From positions 1,983,125 to 2,047,124 of the forward strand of contig NZ_CP022522.1 in assembly GCF_002850255.1 (NCBI RefSeq): a stretch of DNA of 64,000 bases. The letters are read 5' to 3'. The notes under the pieces are model-generated. The model saw only the letters and a program-made list of their open reading frames with translations. It did not search any database and had not been told where the DNA came from. This stretch comes from Pseudoalteromonas sp. NC201. GTDB lineage: Bacteria; Pseudomonadota; Gammaproteobacteria; Enterobacterales; Alteromonadaceae. The translations under genes were made by a program, and so were the position numbers. Positions 1 through 9,363 of this stretch are shown here, one piece after another (within the stretch, counting starts at the first letter, position 1; each line of letters begins with the position of its first letter).

Positions 1-177
1 GTGGAAACGCATGCCCGCAACTGAAACGGTAACGCAATAGCTGCCGCTCCAACCCGCGGCGCAAGCATACCCAGCTTGATCAATCCATTTCATGACCATA
101 CCACCGTGTACTTTACCGCCAAAGTTGACGTCGGTGGGCTCTGCTAAAAATCGAAAGGTGACGGATTGTTGTGGCAT
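1..177 (-). CDS. acyl-CoA thioesterase, hotdog fold (partial, C-terminus beyond window)
   Basis: The gene starts at ATG 177 and reads leftwards; the frame stays open to base 1, so only the first 59 residues are visible. They read MPQQSVTFRF, then a stretch with PTDVNFGGKVHGGMVMKW and WIDQAGYACAA, which is the N-terminal strand plus the hotdog helix of acyl-CoA thioesterases of the YciA/acyl-CoA hydrolase type. Such enzymes cleave acyl-CoA to free acid and CoA in the cytoplasm. An AG-rich stretch (GAGCTGAG in the minus sense) precedes the start. The neighbouring ETF-quinone oxidoreductase gene is transcribed in the same direction towards it, with a terminator-like hairpin between. Substrate cannot be told from this fragment. 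Confidence 0.8.
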   Translation of the reverse strand, partial: MPQQSVTFRFLAEPTDVNFGGKVHGGMVMKWIDQAGYACAAGWSGSYCVTVSVAGMRFH

Positions 178-218
178 AGGCTCAGCTCTATTTTTAAAAA
201 TATACGCTAAGTATAGGA

Positions 219-239
219 AAGAAAGGGGCATTTCGCCCC
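219..239 (-). terminator. terminator downstream of etfD
   Basis: Read on the minus strand, GGGGC and GCCCC arms (225-229 and 235-239) enclose a 5-base loop and are followed by TTTCTTT. It lies 23 bases past the etfD stop codon. Confidence 0.6.
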
Positions 240-261
240 CGCAATTTAGGATTTATTGATA

Positions 262-1911
262 TTACATGTTAGGATAGTTCGGACCACCAGCCCCTTCTGG
301 GGTGACCCAGGTAATATTTTGGCTCGGATCTTTAATATCGCAGGTTTTGCAATGAATACAGTTTTGCGAATTGATAACAAACTGCTTCTCACCTTGCTCG
401 TTTTCGTTTACTTCATACACGCCTGCAGGGCAGTAGCGCTGCGCAGGCTCATCAAACTTAGCTAAATTCACTTTGATTGGTATTTCAGAATCTTTTAACT
501 GTAAATGACATGGTTGCACTTCTTCATGATTGGTATTCGATAAAAATACGGAAGAAAGTTTGTCAAAACTTAATTTACCATCCGGCTTTGGGTAACTTAT
601 AGTTTGCGATTCAGATGCAAGCTTAAGCTGTGCGTGATCCTGATGTTCGTCCTTAATAGTAAATGGTAGCGAACCTGAGAAAATGTTTTGGTCGATCATA
701 TTGTAGGCGCCACCCATAATACGACCTAACTTATGCATTGCTGGGCCAAAGTTACGAGATTGATAAAGCTCATCATAAAGCCAACTTGCCTTAAATTTAT
801 CGGCAAAACTTACCAAGTCTGACGGAGCGCTTTCTTGGCCTAATGCCTCAATGATGGCATCGGCTGCAAGCATACCTGACTTCATTGCAGTATGGTTGCC
901 TTTAATTTTGGCAAAGTTGAGGGTACCTGCGTCACAGCCAATCAGTAAACCACCTGGGAAATGCATTTTAGGTAGGCTGTGAAAGCCACCTTTGGCGATT
1001 GCGCGAGCACCATAGGCAATGCGCTCACCACCTTCCAGTACACTCGCAAAGGTGTGGTGATGCTTCATACGCTGAAATTCATCAAATGGACTTAGGTGTG
1101 GATTAGTGTAATTTAAGTCGATGATTAACCCGACCACGACTTGATTGTTTTCAGCATGATACATAAATGAACCGCCATGGGTATCATTGTCGAGTGGCCA
1201 ACCTGTGCCGTGTACAACAAGACCTTCTTTATGCTTGCTTGGGTCTACTTGCCAAATTTCCTTAAAGCCGATGCCATAGTGTTGAGGGGAAGCGTCTTTA
1301 TCCAGTTTAAATTCAGCTATAAGTTGTTTGCCTAAGTGGCCACGGCAACCTTCAGCAAATACGGTATATTTCGCTCTAAGCTCCATTCCAGGCATGTAGC
1401 TGTCTTTAGGCTGGCCATCTCTATCTAGGCCCATATCACCGGTAATAATACCTTTAACTTGTTGCTCTTCTATTATTAGAGAGTGGGCGCTAAAGCCTGG
1501 GAAAATTTCAATGCCAAGTTGTTCTGCTTGTTCAGCGAGCCAACGGCAAACATTACCCATAGAAACAATATAGTTGCCGTCATTTTTAAATGTTTTTGGT
1601 ACTACTAGATGAGGCAGTTTGGTGGCATTGGTTTCATTTTTGAATAAATAAATGTCGTCACCCGTCACTTTCGTTGTCACGGGAGCGCCTTTTGCAGCCC
1701 AATCAGGGATAAGTTCATCTAGTGCTTTGGTTTCAAATACTGCACCCGACAAGATATGTGCACCTACTTCTGAGCCTTTTTCGACTACACAGATCATTAA
1801 TTCTTGTTGTTTTTCTTGAGCCTGTTGAGCGAGTCGGATAGCGCAAGACAGGCCCGCAGGACCTGCACCAACTATCACAACATCAAACTCCATGGTTTCA
1901 CGTTCGACCAT
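262..1911 (-). CDS. etfD: electron transfer flavoprotein-ubiquinone oxidoreductase
   Basis: A 549-residue membrane-associated flavoprotein that passes electrons from reduced ETF to ubiquinone, linking acyl-CoA and amino acid dehydrogenases to the respiratory chain. The FAD-binding Rossmann motif VVIVGAGPAGLSCA lies near residues 12-25, and the C-terminus carries the 4Fe-4S ligands: one Cys in RYCPAGVY and the CxxCxxC set in NCIHCKTCDIKDPSQN. Length fits the family. The frame could start 12 bases earlier, but ATG 1911 (MVERETMEF) is the likely start. It is divergent from etfBA, its electron donor, and the gap between them holds two palindromic operators. The symbol etfD is used in bacterial regulon work; fixC and ETFDH are equivalents. 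Confidence 0.95.
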   Translation of the reverse strand: MVERETMEFDVVIVGAGPAGLSCAIRLAQQAQEKQQELMICVVEKGSEVGAHILSGAVFETKALDELIPDWAAKGAPVTTKVTGDDIYLFKNETNATKLPHLVVPKTFKNDGNYIVSMGNVCRWLAEQAEQLGIEIFPGFSAHSLIIEEQQVKGIITGDMGLDRDGQPKDSYMPGMELRAKYTVFAEGCRGHLGKQLIAEFKLDKDASPQHYGIGFKEIWQVDPSKHKEGLVVHGTGWPLDNDTHGGSFMYHAENNQVVVGLIIDLNYTNPHLSPFDEFQRMKHHHTFASVLEGGERIAYGARAIAKGGFHSLPKMHFPGGLLIGCDAGTLNFAKIKGNHTAMKSGMLAADAIIEALGQESAPSDLVSFADKFKASWLYDELYQSRNFGPAMHKLGRIMGGAYNMIDQNIFSGSLPFTIKDEHQDHAQLKLASESQTISYPKPDGKLSFDKLSSVFLSNTNHEEVQPCHLQLKDSEIPIKVNLAKFDEPAQRYCPAGVYEVNENEQGEKQFVINSQNCIHCKTCDIKDPSQNITWVTPEGAGGPNYPNM

Positions 1912-1991
1912 TATTAACCTCACACTATTTGACGGTAGATTAACTAAAGAGAGGCTTTAGTTTGATTTTCGTTAAACTAAGGTTATTTGAG

Positions 1992-2009
1992 GTTGACGTT
2001 TACGTCAAC
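1992..2009. promoter_or_regulatory. palindromic operator, LiuR-type, upstream of etfBA/etfD
   Basis: GTTGACGT and ACGTCAAC form perfect 8-base arms around TT. It lies between divergent etfD and etfBA. The TGACGT-NN-ACGTCA architecture resembles the operator described for the MerR-family regulator LiuR, which controls branched-chain amino acid catabolism in gammaproteobacteria. The regulator is inferred, not encoded in this window. Confidence 0.65.
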
Positions 2010-2041
2010 AGGAAGTAGTCTGAAACCAATAAAATAATTTG

Positions 2042-2057
2042 TTGACGTAGACGTCAG
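2042..2057. promoter_or_regulatory. second palindromic operator, LiuR-type, upstream of etfB
   Basis: TTGACGTAGACGTCAG repeats the architecture of the site at 1992-2009, with TGACGT and ACGTCA arms around AG. The centres are about 49 bases apart, and this site ends 30 bases before the etfB start codon, where bound protein would block initiation. Confidence 0.6.
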
Positions 2058-2087
2058 CTTAGAGAATAACCAGATGATGGAGTAACC

Positions 2088-2840
2088 ATGAAAGTACTTG
2101 TGCCAATCAAACGCGTGATTGATTACAACGTAAAGGCAAGAGTCAAATCTGACAACAGTGATGTTGATTTGAGCAATGTTAAAATGGCGATCAACCCATT
2201 TTGTGAAATCGCAGTAGAAGAGGCGGTTCGTTTAAAAGAAGCGGGCACCGCAACGGAAGTTATTGCCGTTTCAATTGGCGATAAAGCTTGTCAAGAGCAG
2301 CTAAGAACGGCGCTTGCACTAGGTGCAGATAAAGCAATTCACATTGAAACAGACGCAAAGCTTGAATCTCTGCACATTGCAAAACTACTGGCTAAGGTAG
2401 TGGAACAAGAAAGTCCAGAGCTGGTCATTCTAGGTAAACAGTCTATCGATTCTGATAATAACCAAACAGGACAAATGCTAGCGGCGTTAACTAAGCGTGC
2501 TCAGGGCACTTTTGCCTCTAAAGTTGTAGTTGAAGGCGATAAAGTACAAGTGACACGTGAAGTTGATGGCGGTTTGCAAACGGTGTCGCTATCACTTCCA
2601 GCGATCGTGACAACAGACTTGCGTTTGAATGAGCCTCGTTATGCTTCACTGCCAAATATCATGAAAGCTAAGCGTAAACCACTAGACGTAATCGCAGCGG
2701 ATTCGTTAGGCGTTGATTTAGCTCCTCGTATTGAATTGGTGAAAGTTGAAGAGCCAGCTAAGCGCTCTGGTGGCGTGATGGTTGAGAGCGTTGAAGAGTT
2801 AGTAAACAAGTTAAAAACAGAAGCAAAGGTGATCTCATGA
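2088..2840 (+). CDS. etfB: electron transfer flavoprotein beta subunit
   Basis: A 250-residue soluble subunit of the ETF heterodimer, which collects electrons from acyl-CoA and branched-chain acyl-CoA dehydrogenases and delivers them to ETF-quinone oxidoreductase. It begins [20 protein letters not shown], typical of EtfB. It contains the AMP-binding segment ([20 protein letters not shown], near 60-80) and the ETF-beta signature around [29 protein letters not shown] precedes the ATG. Its stop overlaps the etfA start by four bases (ATGA), so the two subunits are translationally coupled. Two operator palindromes lie just upstream. Confidence 0.96.
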   Translation: MKVLVPIKRVIDYNVKARVKSDNSDVDLSNVKMAINPFCEIAVEEAVRLKEAGTATEVIAVSIGDKACQEQLRTALALGADKAIHIETDAKLESLHIAKLLAKVVEQESPELVILGKQSIDSDNNQTGQMLAALTKRAQGTFASKVVVEGDKVQVTREVDGGLQTVSLSLPAIVTTDLRLNEPRYASLPNIMKAKRKPLDVIAADSLGVDLAPRIELVKVEEPAKRSGGVMVESVEELVNKLKTEAKVIS

Positions 2841-3763
2841 GCGTATTAGTTATTGCTGAGCACGAAAATGGTGTATTGAAACCTGAAACCGCTAAGGTGG
2901 TTGCTGCTGCAACAAAAATAGCAAGCGACATCACCGTATTAGTTGCAGGTCACAACATCGCTGAGGCTGCCAATCACTCTTCACAGATCGCTGGCGTAAA
3001 AAAGGTGGTTGCTGTTGATGATGCTTCATTCGAACATCAGTTGGCAGAAAACACATCTGAGCTAGTTGTTGAATTAGCAAGTGACTTTTCACACATTTTG
3101 TTTTCAGCGTCTACCACAGGTAAAAATATCGCGCCACGTGTCGCGGCGTTACTCGACAAATCACAGATCTCAGAAATTATCGATGTGATTGATGCAGACA
3201 CCTTTAAGCGTCCAATTTATGCGGGTAATGCAATTGCGACTGTAAAATCATTAGACTCACAAAAAGTTATCACTGTGCGTGCATCAGCATTTGATGCCGT
3301 AGAGACTCAAGCAGCATGTGACATTGAGGATCGCTCGCAAAGTATTGCCTCTCAAGTGAGTGAGTTTGTGAGCATTGAACAAACTGAATCTGAGCGCCCT
3401 GAATTAACTGCCGCACCGGTTGTTATTTCAGGTGGCCGTGGTATGCAAAACGGTGAAAACTTTGCCTTGCTAAATGGTATTGCTGACAAACTAGGGGCCG
3501 CAATTGGTGCATCGCGTGCTGCTGTTGACGCGGGCTTTGTGCCTAATGATATGCAGGTAGGCCAAACCGGTAAGATTGTGGCGCCTAACTTATATATTGC
3601 AGTTGGGATCAGCGGCGCAATTCAACACCTTGCGGGTATGAAGGATTCTAAGGTCATTGTCGCTATCAACAAAGATCCAGAAGCCCCGATTTTCCAAGTG
3701 GCTGATTATGGCCTTGTTGCGGATCTATTTGATGCGTTACCAGAGCTTGAACAGGCACTGTAA
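2837..3763 (+). CDS. etfA: electron transfer flavoprotein alpha subunit
   Basis: A 308-residue partner of EtfB that holds the FAD. The C-terminal FAD-binding domain is clear: [14 protein letters not shown] near residue 198, then [20 protein letters not shown] near 245-265 and [19 protein letters not shown] after it, the standard ETF-alpha signature. It starts inside the etfB stop codon region (ATGA overlap), giving stoichiometric expression. A rho-independent terminator follows 50 bases after the stop, ending the two-gene operon. Confidence 0.96.
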   Translation: MSVLVIAEHENGVLKPETAKVVAAATKIASDITVLVAGHNIAEAANHSSQIAGVKKVVAVDDASFEHQLAENTSELVVELASDFSHILFSASTTGKNIAPRVAALLDKSQISEIIDVIDADTFKRPIYAGNAIATVKSLDSQKVITVRASAFDAVETQAACDIEDRSQSIASQVSEFVSIEQTESERPELTAAPVVISGGRGMQNGENFALLNGIADKLGAAIGASRAAVDAGFVPNDMQVGQTGKIVAPNLYIAVGISGAIQHLAGMKDSKVIVAINKDPEAPIFQVADYGLVADLFDALPELEQAL

Positions 3764-3812
3764 CGCTTCTTTTTGTAGCTAGCCTACATCAAGAAAAATA
3801 ATTCTGGTTGTT

Positions 3813-3844
3813 AAAGCCGTTGTACCTTTGGTCGCGGCTTTTTT
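3813..3844 (+). terminator. terminator after etfBA
   Basis: AAAGCCG (3813-3819) pairs with CGGCTTT (3835-3841), and a T run continues to 3844. The inner ACC/GGT can extend the structure. Confidence 0.7.
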
Positions 3845-3877
3845 CGTGTCTGGGATAAAAAAGCGGTAGGAATAAAT

Positions 3878-4285
3878 ATGTTATCAGGCTTAAATCACAT
3901 CACAATAGCGGTATCTAACCTAAATACGTCACTGGATTTTTACTGCGGTTTGCTAGGGTTTGAGCTTTGGGTAACTTGGGACAAAGGCGCGTATTTAGCG
4001 CTTGGTGAAGTATGGCTTTGTTTATCTTTAGGAGAGCCATCTCCGAGCTCAGATTACAGTCATATAGCGTTCAATATTGCTGCCGAAGACTTTACGACTT
4101 TTTCTAAAACATTATTGGATAACGGAGTTGGCTTATGGCAGCAAAATAGCAGCGAAGGAGACTCGCTCTACATTTATGACCCCGATCATCACAAACTCGA
4201 GATCCATAGTGGTAGTTTGCAAAGTCGGTTAAAAAGTTTGCTGCAGCAACCGTATTCAGGCCTCACTTGGTATAAAAAATTATAA
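3878..4285 (+). CDS. fosA: fosfomycin resistance glutathione transferase FosA-like
   Basis: A 135-residue VOC-fold enzyme that closely follows chromosomal FosA, which adds glutathione to the epoxide of fosfomycin. It begins MLSGLNHITIAV. The Mn ligands are in place at H7, H62 and E108, with T9, W46/C48, the K-binding loop SEGDS (92-96) and R117 also present. One active-site change stands out: the residue matching FosA Lys90, which contacts the phosphonate, is Gln88 (LWQQN instead of the usual WKQN). It sits alone between the etfBA terminator and a convergent gene, with a Shine-Dalgarno-like AGGAA before the ATG. It could be a FosA with reduced activity or another small VOC thiol transferase. 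Confidence 0.82.
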   Translation: MLSGLNHITIAVSNLNTSLDFYCGLLGFELWVTWDKGAYLALGEVWLCLSLGEPSPSSDYSHIAFNIAAEDFTTFSKTLLDNGVGLWQQNSSEGDSLYIYDPDHHKLEIHSGSLQSRLKSLLQQPYSGLTWYKKL

Positions 4286-4343
4286 TTTTAATTACCAGTA
4301 TTAATTATCTCGTCGTTTAAATTGATGCTTATATTATTCTGGT

Positions 4344-4378
4344 AAAGAAAGGGCGCAATGACTTGCTCGGAAGCGCCC
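4344..4378 (-). terminator. terminator of the DUF3083 gene
   Basis: On the minus strand GGGCGC and GCGCCC arms (4373-4378 and 4351-4356) enclose a 16-base loop and are followed by TTTCTTT. Confidence 0.6.
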
Positions 4379-4394
4379 AAACCTTATTTAATGG

Positions 4395-5465
4395 CTAGTA
4401 GTCGTAACTAATATGTTGGAAGAAGCGTACGTTGATATCTTGCTTTTCAACATTAACAGGAAGTTGCGCAACAAAGCGTTTAATAGCCGTTTCTACGTGA
4501 TTCATAAAACGACCATAGCCCATGTCTTTTTTGTCTTTGTCATTGGCAACGATCACAAAGCGAATGGTGTCCACTAGGTTTGCTTCGTTAAACAGCGAGT
4601 AAATTTGATTGTCACCGGAGCCGGTATCAAAACTCAGCTTTTGTAGCTCTCGGTTAGTATCGGACTTATCGATTTTGGCGCTTCTGATGATAGGCAAACG
4701 GCCATCGGCTACCATTGCTACCATATTAAGCTGTTTATCGGCGCAAGAAGAAAGAAATGCATCTTCTAGTGTACGATAGAATTGTCCGTAATCACTAGGG
4801 CGCATTTGGCTTTGGAACTCTGTTTTTATTGCACGTGACACTGGAATGTTAAAGGTCGCGTAGGTCATTTCACTATATTCTTCTGGTAACGTGCAGTTTC
4901 TGGCTTGATAACGTGGGTAAAGTGCACGCAATTTATAACCATACGACTCTTTGTCACCTTTCGCTTTGGCAAAGAGATCATAGGTTAAATGTTGATGGTC
5001 TCTCACTCTAAACTGAGGTTCTAGCGGAGAAAAGCCTTCTTTAAGTGCATCAAGCACCTTTTTCACTTTGTTGTGGAAGGTCGCTGCATTGGCGCGTAAT
5101 TCATTTCCCGTGGCTAAAAATAATAAGCGGATTTTACGCGCTTGGTATCCGTCATTGAGATAAGTTTGGTGCGCTTCGTGGAACTTAGGATTATAGAAAA
5201 ACAAAATCTGCTTTTCTGTTTGCATGGTATAGGCTTCGTCGTGGTAACGCACCACCGGCAATTTATCGTTCGCAATTACATGTACATTATGCAGCTCATA
5301 TTCGTCACACAGTGCGAATAGCTGGCGAGACAAACGCTCGTAACACGCGGCGCTGGAGTCAAAACATGCATAGAATGCATCATCCGGTTTAAACTCAGCA
5401 AGAATATAGTGGTTGTTCCTAGCCTTAGTTGATATATAAACACGATTCAAATTCATTGAAGCCAT
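4395..5465 (-). CDS. DUF3083 family protein of unknown function
   Basis: A 356-residue protein without signal peptide or membrane segment. I recognise it as the DUF3083 family found in Shewanella, Pseudoalteromonas and related marine genera; no function is known to me. The frame is open 48 codons further upstream, but ATG 5465 (MASMNLNRVYISTKARN) is preceded by GAGGAAAGG at good spacing, and the upstream extension looks non-coding. Two halves of the protein look alike at low level: each has a segment on reading an ADK/AD-GRLP(I/V)(V/I)R-type strand (NDKLPVVRYHDE near 68 and DGRLPIIRSAK near 258), hinting at an internal duplication. It is divergent from glnS. Confidence 0.7.
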   Translation of the reverse strand: MASMNLNRVYISTKARNNHYILAEFKPDDAFYACFDSSAACYERLSRQLFALCDEYELHNVHVIANDKLPVVRYHDEAYTMQTEKQILFFYNPKFHEAHQTYLNDGYQARKIRLLFLATGNELRANAATFHNKVKKVLDALKEGFSPLEPQFRVRDHQHLTYDLFAKAKGDKESYGYKLRALYPRYQARNCTLPEEYSEMTYATFNIPVSRAIKTEFQSQMRPSDYGQFYRTLEDAFLSSCADKQLNMVAMVADGRLPIIRSAKIDKSDTNRELQKLSFDTGSGDNQIYSLFNEANLVDTIRFVIVANDKDKKDMGYGRFMNHVETAIKRFVAQLPVNVEKQDINVRFFQHISYDY

Positions 5466-5713
5466 TACTTTTGTCCTTTCCTCGGTAACGTGACTTAAGC
5501 AGTGTTTGTGGTATAAACACTGAGATGGCGCAACTATAGGATGAAGTTGTGACGGAAATATTGCGCTAGAACAAAATTTGTCACAAAAATCTGATGAACA
5601 TTTAACCAAATGAATAAATCCTGATACAGCGCAGATAATTGCTGTAAGTTCGGCTGAGTTTTTGTAATAATGCCGAGGTTAACTAAGAGCATAATTCAGA
5701 GGAAAGATTTCCT

Positions 5714-7378
5714 ATGGCGGAAACTGAAAATCGCCCATCAAACTTTATTCGCAACATTATTGATGCGGATCTTGCCAGTGGCAAACATGCGTCTACGCAC
5801 ACACGTTTTCCACCTGAGCCAAATGGCTTTTTACACATTGGCCATGCTAAATCAATTTGCTTAAATTTTGGTATTGCCCAAGATTATCAAGGTAAGTGCA
5901 ACTTACGCTTTGACGATACCAACCCAGAAAAAGAAGACATCAACTACGTTAAATCTATCCAAGAAGATGTCCAGTGGCTTGGCTTTGAGTGGGATGGTGA
6001 AATTTGTTATTCATCAAACTACTTCGACAAGTTGTATAGCTACGCCGTAGAGCTAATTGAAAACGGTAAAGCGTATGTCTGTTTTTTATCTCCAGAGCAA
6101 GCACGCGAATATCGCGGCACGCTGACTGAGCCCGGCAAAAATAGCCCTTATCGTGACACTTCACCTGAAGAGAACTTAGCCTTATTCGAAAAAATGAGAA
6201 ATGGCGAGTTTAAAGAAGGGGAATGTGTTCTTCGTGCTAAGATTGACATGGCAAGCTCATTTATGGTGCTTCGCGACCCTATCATCTATCGTGTACGTTT
6301 TGCACACCATCATCAAACTGGTGATAAGTGGTGCATCTATCCGATGTATGACTTTACGCACTGTATTTCCGATGCGCTTGAAGGGATCACGCATTCACTT
6401 TGTACATTAGAGTTCCAAGATAATCGCCGTTTGTACGACTGGGTGCTAGATAACATCAGCATTGCGTGTCATCCGCAGCAAATCGAGTTTTCTCGTTTAA
6501 ATCTTGAATACACGGTGATGTCGAAACGTAAGCTTAATGACTTGGTTGTTAATAACCATGTTGAAGGATGGGACGACCCACGCATGCCGACAATTGCAGG
6601 GCTTCGTCGTCGTGGTTATACACCAGCTGCAATTCGCGAATTTTGTAAGCGGATTGGCGTAACCAAAATGGACAACATGGTTGAAATGGGTATGCTTGAA
6701 GCGTGTATCCGTGATGACTTAAACGAAAATGCACCACGCGCAATGGCGGTACTCGACCCTGTTAAGCTAGTAATTGAAAACTTTGATGCAGATAAAGTTG
6801 AAATGCTACAAGCGCCTAATCACCCAACATTAGACATGGGCGAGCGTGAGCTACCGTTTACGCGCGAAGTCTACATTGAACAAGAAGATTTCCGCGTAGA
6901 AGCGAACAAAAAGTTCAAACGTTTGGTGCTAGGTAAAGAAGTGCGTCTTCGTAATGCTTATGTGATTAAAGCTGAGCGCATTGAAGAAGACGAAAACGGT
7001 AATATTACGACAATCTACTGTAGCTACGACCCTGATACTTTAGGTAAAAACCCAGAAGATGGCCGCAAGGTAAAAGGCGTAATTCACTGGGTATCTGCTT
7101 CACATTGTATTGAAGCGCCAGTGCGTCAGTATGATCGTCTATTTACTGTGCCAAACCCAGCGGCTGCTGAAGATTTCACGGAAGTGTTAAACCCAGACTC
7201 TTTGGTAACCATTGCAAATGCCAAACTTGAGCCAGCACTTGCAAACGCTAAGCCTGAGCAAGGTTATCAGTTTGAGCGTTTAGGTTACTTCTGTCGTGAT
7301 AACAAGTCAGAAGCGCTAATGTTTAACCAAACTGTTGGTCTACGTGATTCGTGGACTAAGATAGAACAGCAAGGTTAA
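5714..7378 (+). CDS. glnS: glutaminyl-tRNA synthetase
   Basis: A 554-residue class I aminoacyl-tRNA synthetase that charges tRNA-Gln with glutamine in an ATP-dependent reaction. The catalytic signatures are present: HIGH within [13 protein letters not shown] near residue 40, and the KMSKS equivalent VMSKRKL near 270. The C-terminal anticodon-binding beta-barrels include [20 protein letters not shown]. Length equals that of enterobacterial GlnRS. The start is supported by GAGGAAAG ending several bases before the ATG. It is monocistronic, with a terminator directly after the stop. Confidence 0.97.
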   Translation: MAETENRPSNFIRNIIDADLASGKHASTHTRFPPEPNGFLHIGHAKSICLNFGIAQDYQGKCNLRFDDTNPEKEDINYVKSIQEDVQWLGFEWDGEICYSSNYFDKLYSYAVELIENGKAYVCFLSPEQAREYRGTLTEPGKNSPYRDTSPEENLALFEKMRNGEFKEGECVLRAKIDMASSFMVLRDPIIYRVRFAHHHQTGDKWCIYPMYDFTHCISDALEGITHSLCTLEFQDNRRLYDWVLDNISIACHPQQIEFSRLNLEYTVMSKRKLNDLVVNNHVEGWDDPRMPTIAGLRRRGYTPAAIREFCKRIGVTKMDNMVEMGMLEACIRDDLNENAPRAMAVLDPVKLVIENFDADKVEMLQAPNHPTLDMGERELPFTREVYIEQEDFRVEANKKFKRLVLGKEVRLRNAYVIKAERIEEDENGNITTIYCSYDPDTLGKNPEDGRKVKGVIHWVSASHCIEAPVRQYDRLFTVPNPAAAEDFTEVLNPDSLVTIANAKLEPALANAKPEQGYQFERLGYFCRDNKSEALMFNQTVGLRDSWTKIEQQG

Positions 7379-7387
7379 TACTGAATG

Positions 7388-7412
7388 AGGTCGGCTAATG
7401 TCGACCTTTTTT
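7388..7412 (+). terminator. terminator after glnS
   Basis: AGGTCG (7388-7393) pairs with CGACCT (7402-7407), followed by six T residues. Confidence 0.75.
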
Positions 7413-7434
7413 ATTGCTTTTCCTACGTACAATT

Positions 7435-9261
7435 ATGTCTGAAAAATCCATCCAACACTTCTATATCAACGAACAGCAGTCCATCTACTTACTGTCTCAT
7501 CATGATGCAAAAAAGCATCGTCAATGGCTGAATATCTGTAAAAAACAATTGAGCCAACTTGGCTATAAACATGTTGAGGTAATTGGCTCTGGTGCATTTG
7601 GCTTCGTATTTGCTGGTAGAAGTGATATGGGGAAAGACTGGGTGTTTAAATTTTCTCGGATCACGCTTGCCCAAAGTGTGCGTGATAGGCTTGAAGATGA
7701 AGGCTATATGTTGTCGCAAATTGACAACCCTATGGTGCCAAACTTCTATGCCTTCGAGCGAGTAAAGAAGCAAGGCATTTTGATGATGGAGCGTGCCCCT
7801 GGTGAAGATTTAGAAAAGATCTCACTCAAAAAGGGCCGTTTTAAAGCGCATGAGTTGGTAAGCCTCGCGTTAAAACTCAGAAATGTGTTGGTTGATTTGC
7901 GCGAGCGTCGCAATGGCATGTCTCCTCAGCCCATCGTTCATGGAGATATTAAGCCATCCAATATCGTTTGGGATGAAGCTTCCGATGGTTTCTCTTTGGT
8001 TGATTGGGGAAGCTCAGTCTATGCTCAGGTGGACGTGTATGGCGAGCCTATCGCCAGCAATATCATGGATTTAATGTCATCTGATGTAAGTACGACTAAC
8101 GCTCGGATGGGAGATGTGTACTTTATTGGCGATGAGCAAATGTCGGGTGCACAATCTTCTCCTCGTTTTGATGAACAAGGCGTTGCATCGACGATTTATG
8201 CACTGGCTAGTGCACAATCATGTCGCTTTGGTGCTCAGGTCATTCCTGCTAGCGCTTTGGGGCTGCCAAAAGTATTTGCGCAAGTGCTGGATGGCATGCT
8301 TAGCAAAGACAAAGCAACGAGGGATAGCGCAGGGGATTACTTTGTTCGTAATATGCCAGCAATGGCAAAAATGTATTTACCTGATTTAACACTGTCAGAG
8401 AAAAAATCCCGCATTCCTTTTTGGACCTACGAAACCGCAGTTAAACCTGAAACGGTCGTCTATAGCTCACGCAAGCAGTTTTTACGTCGTGCTGACGATA
8501 AACACAATCTAAGAGACGTAAACGACGCGCAATTAGATAGATATTATAAAGAGTTTTTGTTTGATACCGGCGATACCGAGAAAGCCTTTTTGGCCTCAAT
8601 CAGCAGGCTGGCAAAATATCCGGTCGTTGGTGGTCTCAGTTTTCACTGGAAAGACGCGCAAGTATTTGTTGAGTCGAGTCTTATTTTACACGATGAAACA
8701 TTGAGTCTTGCATTTAAAGACGCGTTGAACGCCACCGTAATGCTCGCGCAGGGGATCAAACAAAAAGGTTTATTTAAATGTTGTTTATTCGACGCGCGGC
8801 AAACTATTCAATTGACTCGTGACGGCACCGGTGCGTTCCAATTTGACCATCTGCCAGAACTAGAGTTTAGCGTTAGCGATATTTCGAGCAATGAAATTAC
8901 ACGCCCGCATTCATACTTTGAAGACGGCAAAGATCCAGACGAGCAACTGCAGCTGCCAAGACAGATAATTCAATGCGTGTTCGAGTTAAATCAGATCCAT
9001 CATACAGGTTGCATCATTTTTGAATCGTTGCAAGATAGGATGAAAATTCATTATTACTACCGGCTACTTGATGCTAATAAAGCAGCGCAATTTAAGGCGC
9101 TATTGACTCGGATCATGCAATACGCGGTTAGTATTCAAGATTATGGCGTAGCAGGGTTTATGAAGCTGCCCTATAAAAATACACGTGAGTTTGCTTTATG
9201 CGACCGTCAGTCTGACTTTTTCTTTCCCAAAAATCCCAAAACATTTGTCGTTAACACTTAG
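7435..9261 (+). CDS. protein-kinase-fold protein with large uncharacterised C-terminal half
   Basis: A 608-residue cytoplasmic protein. The N-terminal half has a Ser/Thr-type kinase fold: glycine loop GSGAFGFVFAG (51-61), presumed ATP-anchoring Lys72 (VFKFSRI), catalytic loop HGDIKPSN (169-176) and the metal-binding DWG (190-192) where most kinases have DFG. The region after it lacks a clear APE motif. Residues from about 300 to 608 have no domain I recognise, and I see no membrane segment. I place the start at ATG 7435 (MSEKSIQ) rather than at the in-frame ATG seven codons earlier, which lies next to the glnS terminator. It stands alone with no phosphatase or FHA gene nearby. Substrate and role are unknown. 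Confidence 0.72.
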   Translation: MSEKSIQHFYINEQQSIYLLSHHDAKKHRQWLNICKKQLSQLGYKHVEVIGSGAFGFVFAGRSDMGKDWVFKFSRITLAQSVRDRLEDEGYMLSQIDNPMVPNFYAFERVKKQGILMMERAPGEDLEKISLKKGRFKAHELVSLALKLRNVLVDLRERRNGMSPQPIVHGDIKPSNIVWDEASDGFSLVDWGSSVYAQVDVYGEPIASNIMDLMSSDVSTTNARMGDVYFIGDEQMSGAQSSPRFDEQGVASTIYALASAQSCRFGAQVIPASALGLPKVFAQVLDGMLSKDKATRDSAGDYFVRNMPAMAKMYLPDLTLSEKKSRIPFWTYETAVKPETVVYSSRKQFLRRADDKHNLRDVNDAQLDRYYKEFLFDTGDTEKAFLASISRLAKYPVVGGLSFHWKDAQVFVESSLILHDETLSLAFKDALNATVMLAQGIKQKGLFKCCLFDARQTIQLTRDGTGAFQFDHLPELEFSVSDISSNEITRPHSYFEDGKDPDEQLQLPRQIIQCVFELNQIHHTGCIIFESLQDRMKIHYYYRLLDANKAAQFKALLTRIMQYAVSIQDYGVAGFMKLPYKNTREFALCDRQSDFFFPKNPKTFVVNT

Positions 9262-9363
9262 GTGTTAGTACCGCTTCTGGCCAGTTATTGAGGCTCTTGC
9301 TGATTTATGAAATAGTGACTATACCAATTCTAATTGCTATAACCTAGCTGACGAAGGAAAGTG

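Noticed and set aside
5466..5609. Upstream extension of the DUF3083 gene by 48 codons
   Set aside because: The extension has no Shine-Dalgarno and a low-complexity, Cys-rich composition, while ATG 5465 has a clear GAGGAAAGG.
9321..9343. ATACCAATT fragment before the ECF42 sigma gene as a fourth repeat copy
   Set aside because: Only the end motif is present; the core shared by the other copies is missing, so it is at most a remnant.
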